A DNA stretch of 21,117 nt, taken from positions 1 through 21,117 of the forward strand of contig JAITTD010000016.1 in the NCBI GenBank assembly GCA_031287245.1, in the 5' to 3' direction. Numbering within the stretch: position 1 is the stretch's first letter; every line of letters starts with the position of its first letter. This DNA comes from Bacteroidales bacterium (GTDB taxonomy: Bacteria > Bacteroidota > Bacteroidia > Bacteroidales > UBA4181). Made by a program: the position numbers and the translations under genes. Shown here one piece after another: positions 1 to 7,315 of the stretch. Under the pieces are notes generated by a model. The model had not been told where the DNA came from and ran no database searches. It saw only the letters and a program-made list of their open reading frames with translations.

Positions 1-86
1 AAACCGTCTATTTCTGCCTGCGATGGGAAAACACACGCAGCGAAAAAGGACCCTGGAGCGAAATCGTGAGCGCAATAGTGCCCTGA
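1..86 (+). CDS. C-terminal end of a hypothetical protein (partial, 5' end outside window)
   Basis: The frame that opens at base 3 reads TVYFCLRWENTRSEKG, then PWSEIVSAIVP, and stops with TGA at 84-86. The W(E/Q)NTR..KGPWSEI..A.(I/V)P ending is, from memory, common at the C-terminus of uncharacterised Bacteroidota proteins found beside HU-like/DUF4469 genes, which is what follows here. Too little remains to assign a fold or function. The other two forward frames give no comparable protein-like ending. The reading frame is fairly certain and the family is tentative. Confidence 0.6.
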   Translation, partial: TVYFCLRWENTRSEKGPWSEIVSAIVP

Positions 87-105
87 AAAGCCCCTCCCCT
101 ACCCT

Positions 106-275
106 GTTTTCGAGTTTCGAGTTTCGAGTTTCGAGTTTAAAGTTTCGAGTTTGAAGTTTCGAGTTTCGAGTTTCGAGAACCCGAAACCTTAAACCTTAAA
201 CCCGAAACCTTAAACCTTAAACCTTAAACCTTAAACCCGAAACCCGAAACCTTAAACCTTAAACCCGAAACCCGA
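106..275. repeat. Degenerate heptamer tandem array with an internal strand switch
   Basis: Bases 106-177 are about ten units of GTTTCGA and variants (GTTTAAA, GTTTGAA). Bases 180-275 are thirteen units that are either CCCGAAA or CCTTAAA, plus a partial unit, in strict 7-bp phase. The left block is the G/T-rich strand and the right block the A/C-rich strand of the same kind of unit, so orientation flips at about 177-180 and the two halves could pair imperfectly. There is no CRISPR-like repeat/spacer structure. It fills part of the gene-free stretch 87-680. Confidence 0.9.
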
Positions 276-284
276 TTTTTCCCC

Positions 285-492
285 AGTCCCGCAGGGACGA
301 CACTTTATTAACCGTATGCTTCAGCATACGGACAGAACAACCCGCGCTCTGCGCCCAAGTCCCGCAGGGACGACACATTGCCGTCTTTCTGTGCCGTCCC
401 TGCGGGACTTGGACGCAGAGGGGATGTTGTCCAGCCCTGTTCTGTCCGTAGATTAAAATCTACGGTTAATAAAGTGTCGTCTCTGCGAGACT
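285..492. repeat. Foldback element 1 (nested inverted repeat, about 208 bp)
   Basis: The two halves are imperfect inverted repeats. In order: terminal palindrome gtcccgcagggac (286-298); 13-nt linker gacactttattaa; hairpin ccgtatgcttcagcatacgg (312-331); a variable stretch; inner palindrome of the same sequence (359-371); and a 14-nt centre (377-390). Then the mirror image follows: inner palindrome (396-408), variable stretch, hairpin ccgtagattaaaatctacgg (446-465), 13-nt linker, and a slightly mutated terminal palindrome (479-491). There is no convincing gene inside. The right end runs straight into a heptamer array. It looks like a MITE-like or REP-like non-autonomous element, and the mobilising enzyme is unknown. 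Confidence 0.85.
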
Positions 493-562
493 TGAAACTT
501 CAAACCCGAAACTTCAAACCCGAAACTTCAAACCGAAACTTCAAACCTGAAACTTCAAACCG
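491..562. repeat. Heptamer array 2
   Basis: About ten units alternate between CTTCAAA and CCCGAAA (with CTTGAAA, CCTGAAA and one 6-bp unit). It begins inside the last bases of foldback element 1. Units belong to the same degenerate family, C(C/T)(C/T)(G/T/C)AAA, as the arrays at 106-275 and 7515-7637. AT-rich sequence follows up to about 600. Confidence 0.85.
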
Positions 563-603
563 TAATTTTTAATTTTTAATTCGTAATTATTAAAATAACT
601 GTT

Positions 604-611
604 TACCTTTG
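604..611 (+). promoter_or_regulatory. Candidate -7 element of the HU-like/DUF4469 gene
   Basis: TACCTTTG matches the Bacteroidota -7 consensus TAnnTTTG. It lies about 70 bp before the start codon at 681. No good TTTG/TTG -33 element sits 19 bp upstream, where there is only AT-rich sequence, so the call rests on the -7 motif alone. Confidence 0.4.
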
Positions 612-680
612 TCACGTTTTTTGAACATTTTATGTCCTGTGTAAGCAGTACGAGTCTTAAATTTTAAACCTTAAATTATT

Positions 681-1385
681 ATGTTACAGTACACATCAGT
701 AGAAAATCTTTTGACGGCTGCGCCCGACGATTACAGTGCGCAACCGGTGAACGTCCGTTCATACACGTTTGCGGAAATTATCCGGCGTATGCTTGCCCGC
801 AATCCGGGTTTGAGCGAGGCGCAGTTGACTTCTGCCATCAACGAGTTTGTGGAAGAAGTGAGTATCATCACCGCTGAGGGCGATTCGGTGAACACGCCGC
901 TCATCAATACCAGCCTGAGCATTCAGGGTGTGTTGAACAGCGCTGCCGATACCTTCGATGCCAAGCGCCACCGCGTGCGCATCAATGTGAATGCAGGCAT
1001 GAAACTTGCGGCAGCCGTTGCCGGTGTGAAGCCGCAGAAAACCGATGTAGCCGAGCCGTTGCCCCACATCATTGAGGTGAAGGACATCGTGAGCGGCTCC
1101 GTCAACGAAACGCTCACCGCCGGAGGGGTGGTGCAGATACGCGGATCGCGCCTCAAATTCATACCCGAAGAAGACTCCAACGGTATCTTCCTGACAGACG
1201 CCAACGGCGCCACCATCAAACTGACAGTGGTGGTAGAGAACAAACCCGCCCGCCTGATGGCTATGTTGCCCGCCGACCTGCCCCAAGGAGAATATACGGT
1301 GGAAGTGCGCAGCAATTATTCGGCGTCCGGTAAGAGTTCCCAAACATTGAAAACAGGTAAATTTCACAAAATCATCACCGCATAA
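681..1385 (+). CDS. HU-like DNA-binding domain / DUF4469 protein
   Basis: This 234-residue protein has two parts. Residues 1 to about 125 look like the HU-family (IHF/HU-fold) DNA-binding domain found in Bacteroidota, with a helical segment FAEIIRRMLARNPGLSEAQL and a basic stretch AKRHRVRINVNAGMKLA. Residues about 130-225 look like the Ig-like DUF4469 domain, with HIIEVKDIVSGSVNETLTAG and the VQIRGSRLKF strand that resembles IPT/TIG folds. No signal peptide is visible, which fits a cytoplasmic nucleoid-associated role, although its target is unknown. A candidate promoter lies at 604-611. The stop codon directly abuts a 23-bp tandem repeat. DNA binding is inferred from fold only. Confidence 0.75.
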   Translation: MLQYTSVENLLTAAPDDYSAQPVNVRSYTFAEIIRRMLARNPGLSEAQLTSAINEFVEEVSIITAEGDSVNTPLINTSLSIQGVLNSAADTFDAKRHRVRINVNAGMKLAAAVAGVKPQKTDVAEPLPHIIEVKDIVSGSVNETLTAGGVVQIRGSRLKFIPEEDSNGIFLTDANGATIKLTVVVENKPARLMAMLPADLPQGEYTVEVRSNYSASGKSSQTLKTGKFHKIITA

Positions 1386-1454
1386 GGTGATGGTGTCTCA
1401 CCGCATGTGGTGATGATGTCTCACCGCATGTGGTGATGGTGTCTCACCACATGT
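1386..1454. repeat. Three 23-bp tandem repeats
   Basis: Three head-to-tail 23-bp units start at 1386, 1409 and 1432, immediately after the stop codon of the preceding gene, and differ at only a few bases. Each unit contains ggtga...tcacc, so each can form a small hairpin. The third unit makes a perfect 10-bp palindrome, ccacatgtgg, at its right edge. The repeats lie in the transcribed 3' region of the HU-like gene. Confidence 0.9.
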
Positions 1455-1476
1455 GGAGGTGCATGCTTTAGAAAAA

Positions 1477-1496
1477 CAAGGGGGCATGCCCCCTTG
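1477..1496. repeat. 20-bp perfect palindrome
   Basis: caagggggcatgcccccttg equals its own reverse complement. It could form a very stable GC-rich stem in RNA, but no T-run follows, so it is not a typical intrinsic terminator. It could protect the 3' end or be a REP-type unit. It lies between the HU-like and DUF4139 genes. Confidence 0.7.
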
Positions 1497-1507
1497 CCAT
1501 AAACAAT

Positions 1508-1582
1508 GTATCACAATAGAATCACCATGAATCACAACCGTATCACAATCGTATCACAATAGAATCACAATCATATCACCAT
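1508..1582. repeat. 10-11-bp tandem repeat (GTATCACAATC type) running into a start codon
   Basis: Seven consecutive units of 10 or 11 bp (gtatcacaata, gaatcaccat, gaatcacaacc, gtatcacaatc and so on) cover the whole 5' untranslated region before the DUF4139 gene. The last unit, atatcaccat, supplies the first bases of its ATG at 1581. An identical atcaccatgaat occurs 54 bp earlier, and its ATG at 1527 opens an 11-codon frame that ends in TAG. Confidence 0.85.
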
Positions 1583-3374
1583 GAATAAAATCCTGTCCAT
1601 CGTCGTTTTTTTAAATTGTATCACATTCAAAGCCTTTACTATGGATTATCAAATTGTATCATCAAAAGCCGAAGAAGCCACTGTCTTTTTTCGGGGCGCC
1701 GAGTTGGTGCATACTGCGAAGGCAACCCTTGCGAAGGGTGCCAACGAAGTGTGGATTGACGGGCTGAGCACCAACGTTGACCGCAACAGCATCAAGATTA
1801 AAACCACGGGCAACGTGGTAGTGTCGTCGTTTGAGTTTTCCATCAATTATCTGACGCCCAAATTGCCGGACGCACAGGCTCAGCAATTGGAAAATGAGTT
1901 GAAACAGAAGCAGAAAGAGGCGGAAACCCTTGCTTCGGAACTGAAAATCAACGGCAATCTGCTCTCTATCCTGCAAAAAAGCGTCGAAAAGAAGGCATCA
2001 GGTTCGCAGGACGGGTTGAGTATTGACGAATTGATAAAAACGATGGATTATTACCACAGCAAAGCAGGCGAACTGGAAAAGGCGATCAGCCTCGGCAAGG
2101 AAAAGCATCAGCAAATCAAACAAAGTATTTTGGATTTGACCGCTCAGTTGAAGCAGGAAGCGCTTGACAACAAAGCCTCCGGCGTGATTAAACTGGCTCT
2201 TTCGGCGCCTGTCGAAGGCGTTTGCAACTTCACGGTAAGTTATTACACGAGTTCTGCCGGATGGACGCCCTATCACGACATACAGGTAGCCGGAACCAAC
2301 CAGTCCGTGCGCATTGTGTCGAAAGCAAAAGTGAAACAGGTGACGGGCATTGACTGGAAGAAGGTACGCATCAGTCTGTCCACTGCTGTCCCAAGCGCCG
2401 ACAGGGTGGCTCCCCTGTTTTCAGCATGGTTTCTGCAATACGTTGAGCCGATCCACCTAATGGTGACAAGCGATGCAATGATGCAAAACTCCTATTCGTA
2501 TGCAGAGGAGGAGATGGCGGCGCCTATAATGGCGATGGAGGCGGGCGAGGAGGACAGCAGCGATGCATCCCCGTTGTATGTGGTGGACGGCGTTGCAGTG
2601 GATGCCGAATATTATGCGACGTTAGACAGGCAGATGATAAAAAGCACGAAATTTTTGGACGCTTCGCAGGCGATGAAACAATGGGGGCAGGCAGCCAGAG
2701 GCGGTGCAGTGGTAGCAAACCTCAAAAGCAGCATGGAAGATTTTATCACCCAGTCGGAAAACCAGTTGAACGTCACCTACGACATTGATATGCCCTACAC
2801 GATTCCCGGCAACGGCAAGGAACAGAGCATCGACCTGAAAAGTCAGGAGGCGCCGGCATCCTTCAAATATTACTGTGCGCCCAAACTCGACAGCGAAACC
2901 TATCTGCTTGCCGAAATAGCAGACTGGGAAAAACTCAACCTGCTGAGCGGTCCCGCCAACATCACCTACGACAATACTTACGTGGGCGAAACCTATATTG
3001 ACGCCGCTTCTACGCATACAAACCTCTCATTGACGCTGGGAACGGACAAGCGTGTGGCAGCGAAACGGGAAAAACTGAAAGATTTCAGCAGCACCGGCTT
3101 TCTGGGCAACGACGTGAAACAGGAATTTGCATGGCAACTCACCGTGCGCAACAACCGCAACCAAGCCATCAAGATGGTGCTCAAAGACCAGTATCCCATC
3201 TCCACCATGAAGGAAGTGACGGTGGAACTGTCCAAAAACACCACTGCACCCAGTTTCAACAAAGAGGATGTAGGAGTGCTCACTTGGGAAAAAGAAATAC
3301 AGCCCGGCGAAACGCAGACCTATCAACTGATTTATACGGTCAAATATCCAAAAGGAAAGAAGATTAATTTTTAA
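1581..3374 (+). CDS. DUF4140/DUF4139 (mucoidy inhibitor A-like) secreted protein
   Basis: This 597-residue protein starts with a likely signal peptide (MNKILSIVVFLNCITFKAFT). A DUF4140-type N-terminal domain follows (about 28-95, VFFRGAELVH...GANEVWIDGL). A coiled coil rich in Gln, Lys and Glu spans about 95-200. The DUF4139 domain starts near 215 (FTVSYYTSSAGWTPYHDIQV and KVKQVTGIDWKKVRISLSTA) and ends at PGETQTYQLIYTVKYP. The family is uncharacterised biochemically and is named after a regulator-like MucI annotation. An insertion at residues about 331-383 carries PLYVVDG and DASQAMKQWGQAARGG, which resembles the SusC/RagA plug signature. The start is supported by the signal peptide. The 5' untranslated region is a tandem repeat, so expression control may depend on repeat number (inference). 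Confidence 0.85.
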   Translation: MNKILSIVVFLNCITFKAFTMDYQIVSSKAEEATVFFRGAELVHTAKATLAKGANEVWIDGLSTNVDRNSIKIKTTGNVVVSSFEFSINYLTPKLPDAQAQQLENELKQKQKEAETLASELKINGNLLSILQKSVEKKASGSQDGLSIDELIKTMDYYHSKAGELEKAISLGKEKHQQIKQSILDLTAQLKQEALDNKASGVIKLALSAPVEGVCNFTVSYYTSSAGWTPYHDIQVAGTNQSVRIVSKAKVKQVTGIDWKKVRISLSTAVPSADRVAPLFSAWFLQYVEPIHLMVTSDAMMQNSYSYAEEEMAAPIMAMEAGEEDSSDASPLYVVDGVAVDAEYYATLDRQMIKSTKFLDASQAMKQWGQAARGGAVVANLKSSMEDFITQSENQLNVTYDIDMPYTIPGNGKEQSIDLKSQEAPASFKYYCAPKLDSETYLLAEIADWEKLNLLSGPANITYDNTYVGETYIDAASTHTNLSLTLGTDKRVAAKREKLKDFSSTGFLGNDVKQEFAWQLTVRNNRNQAIKMVLKDQYPISTMKEVTVELSKNTTAPSFNKEDVGVLTWEKEIQPGETQTYQLIYTVKYPKGKKINF

Positions 3375-3398
3375 TTATTAATGGTTAATTATTAATGG
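3371..3398. repeat. 14-bp direct repeat, two copies
   Basis: ttaattattaatgg occurs twice in tandem at 3371-3384 and 3385-3398, followed by the partial copy ttaatg. The stop codon of the DUF4139 gene lies inside the first copy. Together with foldback element 2 it fills the gene-free 300 bp between 3375 and 3674. Confidence 0.8.
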
Positions 3399-3427
3399 TT
3401 AATGTGCAAAGTCGAAATGGGTGTTTT

Positions 3428-3617
3428 GTCCCGCAGGGACAGTACTTTATTAACCGTATGCTTCAGCATACGGACAGAGGACGCCATCTGCGCCGTAGTC
3501 CCGCAGGGACGACACAGAAAGACGACAAAGTGTCGTCCCTGCGGGACTTAGGTGTCCTGTCTGTGCTTCTCCGTAGATTAAAATCTACGGTTAATAAAGT
3601 GTCGTCCCTGCGGGACT
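3428..3617. repeat. Foldback element 2 (nested inverted repeat, about 190 bp)
   Basis: The layout is the same as in the element at 285-492. Terminal palindromes gtcccgcagggac lie at 3428-3440 and, as gtccctgcgggac, at the right end (3604-3616). The left hairpin ccgtatgcttcagcatacgg is at 3454-3473 and the right hairpin ccgtagattaaaatctacgg at 3571-3590. Inner palindromes are at 3498-3510 and 3535-3547, and the 14-nt centre is at 3516-3529. The hairpins keep the same left/right order as in the first copy, but the centre matches the reverse complement of the first copy's centre at 12 of 14 positions. It lies just before the TonB receptor gene, so its hairpins may be in that gene's leader. Confidence 0.85.
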
Positions 3618-3674
3618 TGAGAAGGTGTTGCGCTAATGATACAGGCTCTTTCAGAGCAACTAAATTGTAAGTCA

Positions 3675-6077
3675 ATGCGTCAAGTGAAAATTATTTTACT
3701 GTTCTTTCTTTGTGTCCCTGTTTTCGCACAAAATGTTCCTGCAAAGAGATTCACAGTCAGCGGGCATCTGACAGACAGCGTCACTACGGAAGCCTTGACA
3801 GGCGCTACGGTGTATAACCGCGCCGACCTGTCAGGCACTTCTGCCAACCAATACGGGTTTTACAGCCTCACTTTGCCCGCCGGCAAGGTAGATTTCAGGT
3901 ATTCATACGTTGGCTATGCTTCGCAAACACGCAGTTTTACGTTGAGCCGCGACACCATCATTGACATTCGTCTGAACGCTTCGATGATGCTCGAAGAGGT
4001 GGAGATTACTGCCGACAAATCAAGTCGCAGCCACGAAAGCACGCAGATGAGCACGATACACGTACCGATGAGTCGGTTAAAGGCTGTTCCTGCTTTACTT
4101 GGGGAAGTAGATATTCTGAAAGCGCTGCAACTGATGCCCGGCATACAGTCGGGAGGCGAGGGAAGCAGCGGTTTGTACGTGCGCGGCGGCGGTCCCGACC
4201 AAAACCTGATTCTGCTCGACGGCGTGCCGGTGTACAATGCTTCCCATCTGTTTGGCTTCTTTTCGGTGTTCAATGCCGATGCCATCAACAATGTAGAACT
4301 GCTCAAAGGCGGATTCCCTGCTCGCTACGGCGGACGGATATCGTCCGTTATCGACATCAGCATGAAAGAGGGCAATATGCAAAGTTACCACGGCGAAGGC
4401 GCCATAGGGCTTGTGGCAAGCAAACTGACGCTCGAAGGTCCTGTTGTCAGAAACAAAGCGTCGTTTATCCTTTCAGCCCGCCGCACCTATGTTGACCTGC
4501 TGGCACGTCCCTTCATCAAAGCGGCAAATACCGATGAGAACAACCAGATCATGGTGGGCTATTATTTCTACGACCTCAATGCCAAAATCAATTACCGTAT
4601 TTCGTCGAAAGACCGCATTTTTCTGAGCGCCTATCTGGGCGATGACAAGTTTTCTGCCGAACAGGAAGAAACGGAAGATGACGGATATTACAATACATCC
4701 CGCTACAAAGTGCAGTCGGGACTGGCATGGGGCAATCTCACCGCTGCGTTTCGGTGGAATCACGTGTTTACCAATCAACTCTTCGGCAATACTACCTTGA
4801 CGTATAGCCGTTACCGGATGAACATTTTCATGAAAAACTGGGAATCGAAGTCCGGCAGCCCCGATGAATATTACGGGATGGATTACATCTCAGGCATCCA
4901 CGACTGGAGCGGGAAACTGTCATTTGACTATTTGCCTTCGCCCAATCATTACATCCGTTTTGGCGGCAACCTGATTTACCATACCTTCAACCCCGGCGCC
5001 ATCGGCACCAACATCGAAGCCATTCCCGTCACCTTGGGCGGGCAGAAAATCCACACTTTTGAATATGCCCTGTATGCCGAAGACGACATTCGCCTGACCG
5101 ACCGCCTGAAAGCCAATGTGGGGCTGCACTGGTCGGCGTTCAACGTGCGGGGGAAGTTCTACCATGTGCTGCAACCGCGCATCTCGGCGCGTTATCTGCT
5201 CGCCGATCATCTTTCAGCGAAAGCGTCGTACTCGCGCATGGCGCAATATGTGCACTTGCTGACCAACTCCAACCTCGGACTGCCCACCGACCTGTGGGTG
5301 CCCACCACCGATATGCTGGCGCCGCAGCGTTCGGACATGGTGGCGGTTGGCTTGGTGCAGAATTTCAAGGACGACTACGAGTTGAGTATCGAAGGATATT
5401 ACAAAACGATGGACAATGTGATGGAATATCGCGAAGGCGCATCGGTGTTTGATGTCAACAATCAGTGGGAAGACAAGGTTTTGCAGGGGAAAGGGCGCAG
5501 TTACGGCATGGAAGTCTTTGCACAGAAGAAAACAGGCTCGTTCACCGGCTGGATAGGCTACACCCTCTCGTGGGCAGACCGCCAGTTCGACGATTTGAAT
5601 CAGGGACGGCGCTTCAACTACAAATACGACCGCCGACACGATCTGAGCGTTGTGGTGATAAAGCGTTTCGGCAAGCGGGTGGAACTTTCCGGCACGTGGG
5701 TATTTGGCTCAGGCAACTGTATCACCATTCCTATCGGTCTGTACCACGTATCCGACCCGCTCCACCCCGATACACAGGAGGAAGTGATGGAATACGGCGA
5801 GCGCAACGGCTATCGAATGTCACCCTATCACCGTCTCGACCTTAGCCTGAGCCTCATCAAGCAAAAACGCCACTACGAGCGCCGGTGGATTTTTGGCGTT
5901 TACAATGCTTATAACCGCCGAAATCCGTATTATATCGACATCGAAGAACATTCACGCTACGAAGGCAATCCGACAAGTTCCGCATGGCAGGGCGGCGGCT
6001 ATTACAAACAGTACCTTTACCAGCAAATCAGCCTTTTCCCGATTATTCCGTCCATCAGTTATCAGTTTAAATTCTAA
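3675..6077 (+). CDS. TonB-dependent outer-membrane receptor with carboxypeptidase-regulatory-like N-terminal domain
   Basis: The start at 3675 gives 800 residues and places a signal peptide (MRQVKIILLFFLCVPVFAQ) at the N-terminus; an ATG at 3636 would put 13 extra residues before it. After the signal peptide comes a CarboxypepD_reg-like beta domain (about 25-100, VSGHLTDSVTTEALTGATV). A plug follows at about 115-235, with ILKALQLMPGIQSGGEGSSG, LYVRGGGPDQNLILLDGVPV and GFPARYGGRISSVIDI. The 22-strand-type barrel runs to the C-terminal SISYQFKF, which ends in Phe as outer-membrane proteins usually do. It should import a ligand across the outer membrane using TonB energy. The ligand is unknown. 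The DUF4249 lipoprotein gene starts 25 bp downstream and is the usual partner of this receptor type. Confidence 0.93.
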   Translation: MRQVKIILLFFLCVPVFAQNVPAKRFTVSGHLTDSVTTEALTGATVYNRADLSGTSANQYGFYSLTLPAGKVDFRYSYVGYASQTRSFTLSRDTIIDIRLNASMMLEEVEITADKSSRSHESTQMSTIHVPMSRLKAVPALLGEVDILKALQLMPGIQSGGEGSSGLYVRGGGPDQNLILLDGVPVYNASHLFGFFSVFNADAINNVELLKGGFPARYGGRISSVIDISMKEGNMQSYHGEGAIGLVASKLTLEGPVVRNKASFILSARRTYVDLLARPFIKAANTDENNQIMVGYYFYDLNAKINYRISSKDRIFLSAYLGDDKFSAEQEETEDDGYYNTSRYKVQSGLAWGNLTAAFRWNHVFTNQLFGNTTLTYSRYRMNIFMKNWESKSGSPDEYYGMDYISGIHDWSGKLSFDYLPSPNHYIRFGGNLIYHTFNPGAIGTNIEAIPVTLGGQKIHTFEYALYAEDDIRLTDRLKANVGLHWSAFNVRGKFYHVLQPRISARYLLADHLSAKASYSRMAQYVHLLTNSNLGLPTDLWVPTTDMLAPQRSDMVAVGLVQNFKDDYELSIEGYYKTMDNVMEYREGASVFDVNNQWEDKVLQGKGRSYGMEVFAQKKTGSFTGWIGYTLSWADRQFDDLNQGRRFNYKYDRRHDLSVVVIKRFGKRVELSGTWVFGSGNCITIPIGLYHVSDPLHPDTQEEVMEYGERNGYRMSPYHRLDLSLSLIKQKRHYERRWIFGVYNAYNRRNPYYIDIEEHSRYEGNPTSSAWQGGGYYKQYLYQQISLFPIIPSISYQFKF

Positions 6078-6102
6078 TGTGTTTAATTAACAAACCAATA
6101 AG

Positions 6103-7197
6103 ATGAAAAAAGCAAAAAACAAGAATAAAAATCGCTTTGATTCCATAAAAGTCGCAGTTTGCATATTATTTTTAAGCAGTTGCGACAACATGATAAAAAA
6201 CATTGATGTGGAGCCTGCCCATTTTTCGCCCCGTTTGGCGGTAAGCGCCACCATCAACACCGACGGCGGCGTGTTCAGTATTACTTTTGCAGAAGCCCGT
6301 TCCATCGGCTCGTACAGGGATTGGCGAGAGGAGACGCAGACGATTATCCGCAAAGGCAGCATATCGCTTTACGAAGACGAACGCCTCCTGTTCAGGGAGG
6401 AAAGCGAACGTTTTGATATGTCGCTCAATAGCGCTCGCAGCGGCTATTCAACCGGTGCAAAAGGATTGGAGTTCAAAGCCGGAGCAAGTTGCAAATTAGT
6501 AGTAGAGATAGACGGCTACCCCACGGCATCGGCAATCACCATCATACCAGAGGCGCCGATTATCGAGCATATCAGTGCAGATATGCAGCAATTTGTCAAG
6601 AAAAACAATCCTTATAAGGTGGAACCACGCGGTCATAGTGGACATTTCTACGGCGAAATAACTATGAGTCCGCTGACCATCCGGATAAAGGACAATTCCT
6701 CCCAAAGAAATTATTATATGGTGCAGCGCTCAGACAGGCAAGACGTATATCCCGACGGTAGTCCCATGGGTGGTTTAACTTTCATTGGCATCAGCAACAC
6801 GGCGTTAATTCAGGACAACCCAGATATGGAATCTGCACAGTCGTTCCTCGAAGGCGAAGAAACGGACGTATATCTCTTTGACAGAATATTGCTATCAGAT
6901 ATGTCGTTTCCGAACACGACCGGCACGCTGGATTTGTGGGTAGCCAATACATCCTACAAGAAACCCTGCGAAACGCCTGCCGGATACCTGTTTTTGGATA
7001 TTCTCGTTTCGCATTTATCCGCGGCTACCTTTGAACATTATCGCAGCCTTGCGCTGCAAAGCAACGGCACAGGCTTTTTCAGCGAACCGGTATCCATCGC
7101 AGGCAACATCGAAAATGGCTATGGGTGCTTCGCAGCCATCAACACCGTGCGCACCACTGTCGCAAAACAGGAATTTTGTGAAGGGATTTATTATTAA
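6103..7197 (+). CDS. DUF4249 lipoprotein, partner of the TonB-dependent receptor
   Basis: This 364-residue protein has a positively charged N-terminus, a hydrophobic stretch VAVCILFL and the lipobox LSSC with Cys27 as the predicted lipidated residue. The N-terminal part (RLAVSATINTDGGVFSITFA, then GSISLYEDERLLF) is typical of DUF4249, and YYMVQRSDRQDVYPDG falls in its middle region. It is probably anchored to the outer membrane and may cap or feed the receptor encoded just upstream, much as SusD does for SusC; that role is inferred from gene pairing. An inverted repeat with a T-run at 7250-7306 may end the transcript. Confidence 0.85.
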   Translation: MKKAKNKNKNRFDSIKVAVCILFLSSCDNMIKNIDVEPAHFSPRLAVSATINTDGGVFSITFAEARSIGSYRDWREETQTIIRKGSISLYEDERLLFREESERFDMSLNSARSGYSTGAKGLEFKAGASCKLVVEIDGYPTASAITIIPEAPIIEHISADMQQFVKKNNPYKVEPRGHSGHFYGEITMSPLTIRIKDNSSQRNYYMVQRSDRQDVYPDGSPMGGLTFIGISNTALIQDNPDMESAQSFLEGEETDVYLFDRILLSDMSFPNTTGTLDLWVANTSYKKPCETPAGYLFLDILVSHLSAATFEHYRSLALQSNGTGFFSEPVSIAGNIENGYGCFAAINTVRTTVAKQEFCEGIYY

Positions 7198-7239
7198 ATT
7201 TCCTGTCACACGGGCTGTTTCCTCGTGACATCTCAAAGG

Positions 7240-7306
7240 AACGGACAAACGGAAGAACGGACAAACGTTTATCCGTTTATCCTTTCATTCGTTCTTCCGC
7301 TTTTTT
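7240..7306 (+). terminator. Possible terminator: inverted repeat followed by a T-run
   Basis: cggaagaacg (7250-7259) pairs with cgttcttccg (7290-7299), and cttttttgg follows directly. The 30-nt loop holds a further near-palindrome around ggacaaacgtttatcc. aacggacaaacg is also repeated directly at 7240 and 7256. The position, just after the DUF4249 gene, suits transcription termination, but the long loop makes this uncertain, and it may instead be part of the repeat cluster that follows. Confidence 0.4.
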
Positions 7307-7315
7307 GGCTATGAT

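Noticed and set aside
180..271. Telomere-like repeat marking a replicon end
   Set aside because: CCCGAAA/CCTTAAA only loosely recalls eukaryotic telomere heptamers, and the same units recur at other internal sites flanked by ordinary genes.
106..275. CRISPR array
   Set aside because: Units are only 7 bp with no spacers, and no cas genes lie in the window.
378..572. Small plus-strand open frame over foldback element 1 and heptamer array 2
   Set aside because: Its residues are translations of palindromes and of the heptamer repeat (NFKPETS units), so it is low-complexity by-product, not a gene.
1477..1496. Intrinsic terminator at the 20-bp palindrome
   Set aside because: No T-run follows the stem on the plus strand, so only a stable hairpin can be claimed.
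3395..3670. Plus-strand open frame through foldback element 2
   Set aside because: It is made of the same element sequence (VSSLRDL repeats) and lacks protein-like composition or a promoter.
3636..3674. Start of the TonB receptor at 3636
   Set aside because: It would put 13 residues before an otherwise perfect signal peptide. The ATG at 3675 places the signal peptide at the N-terminus.
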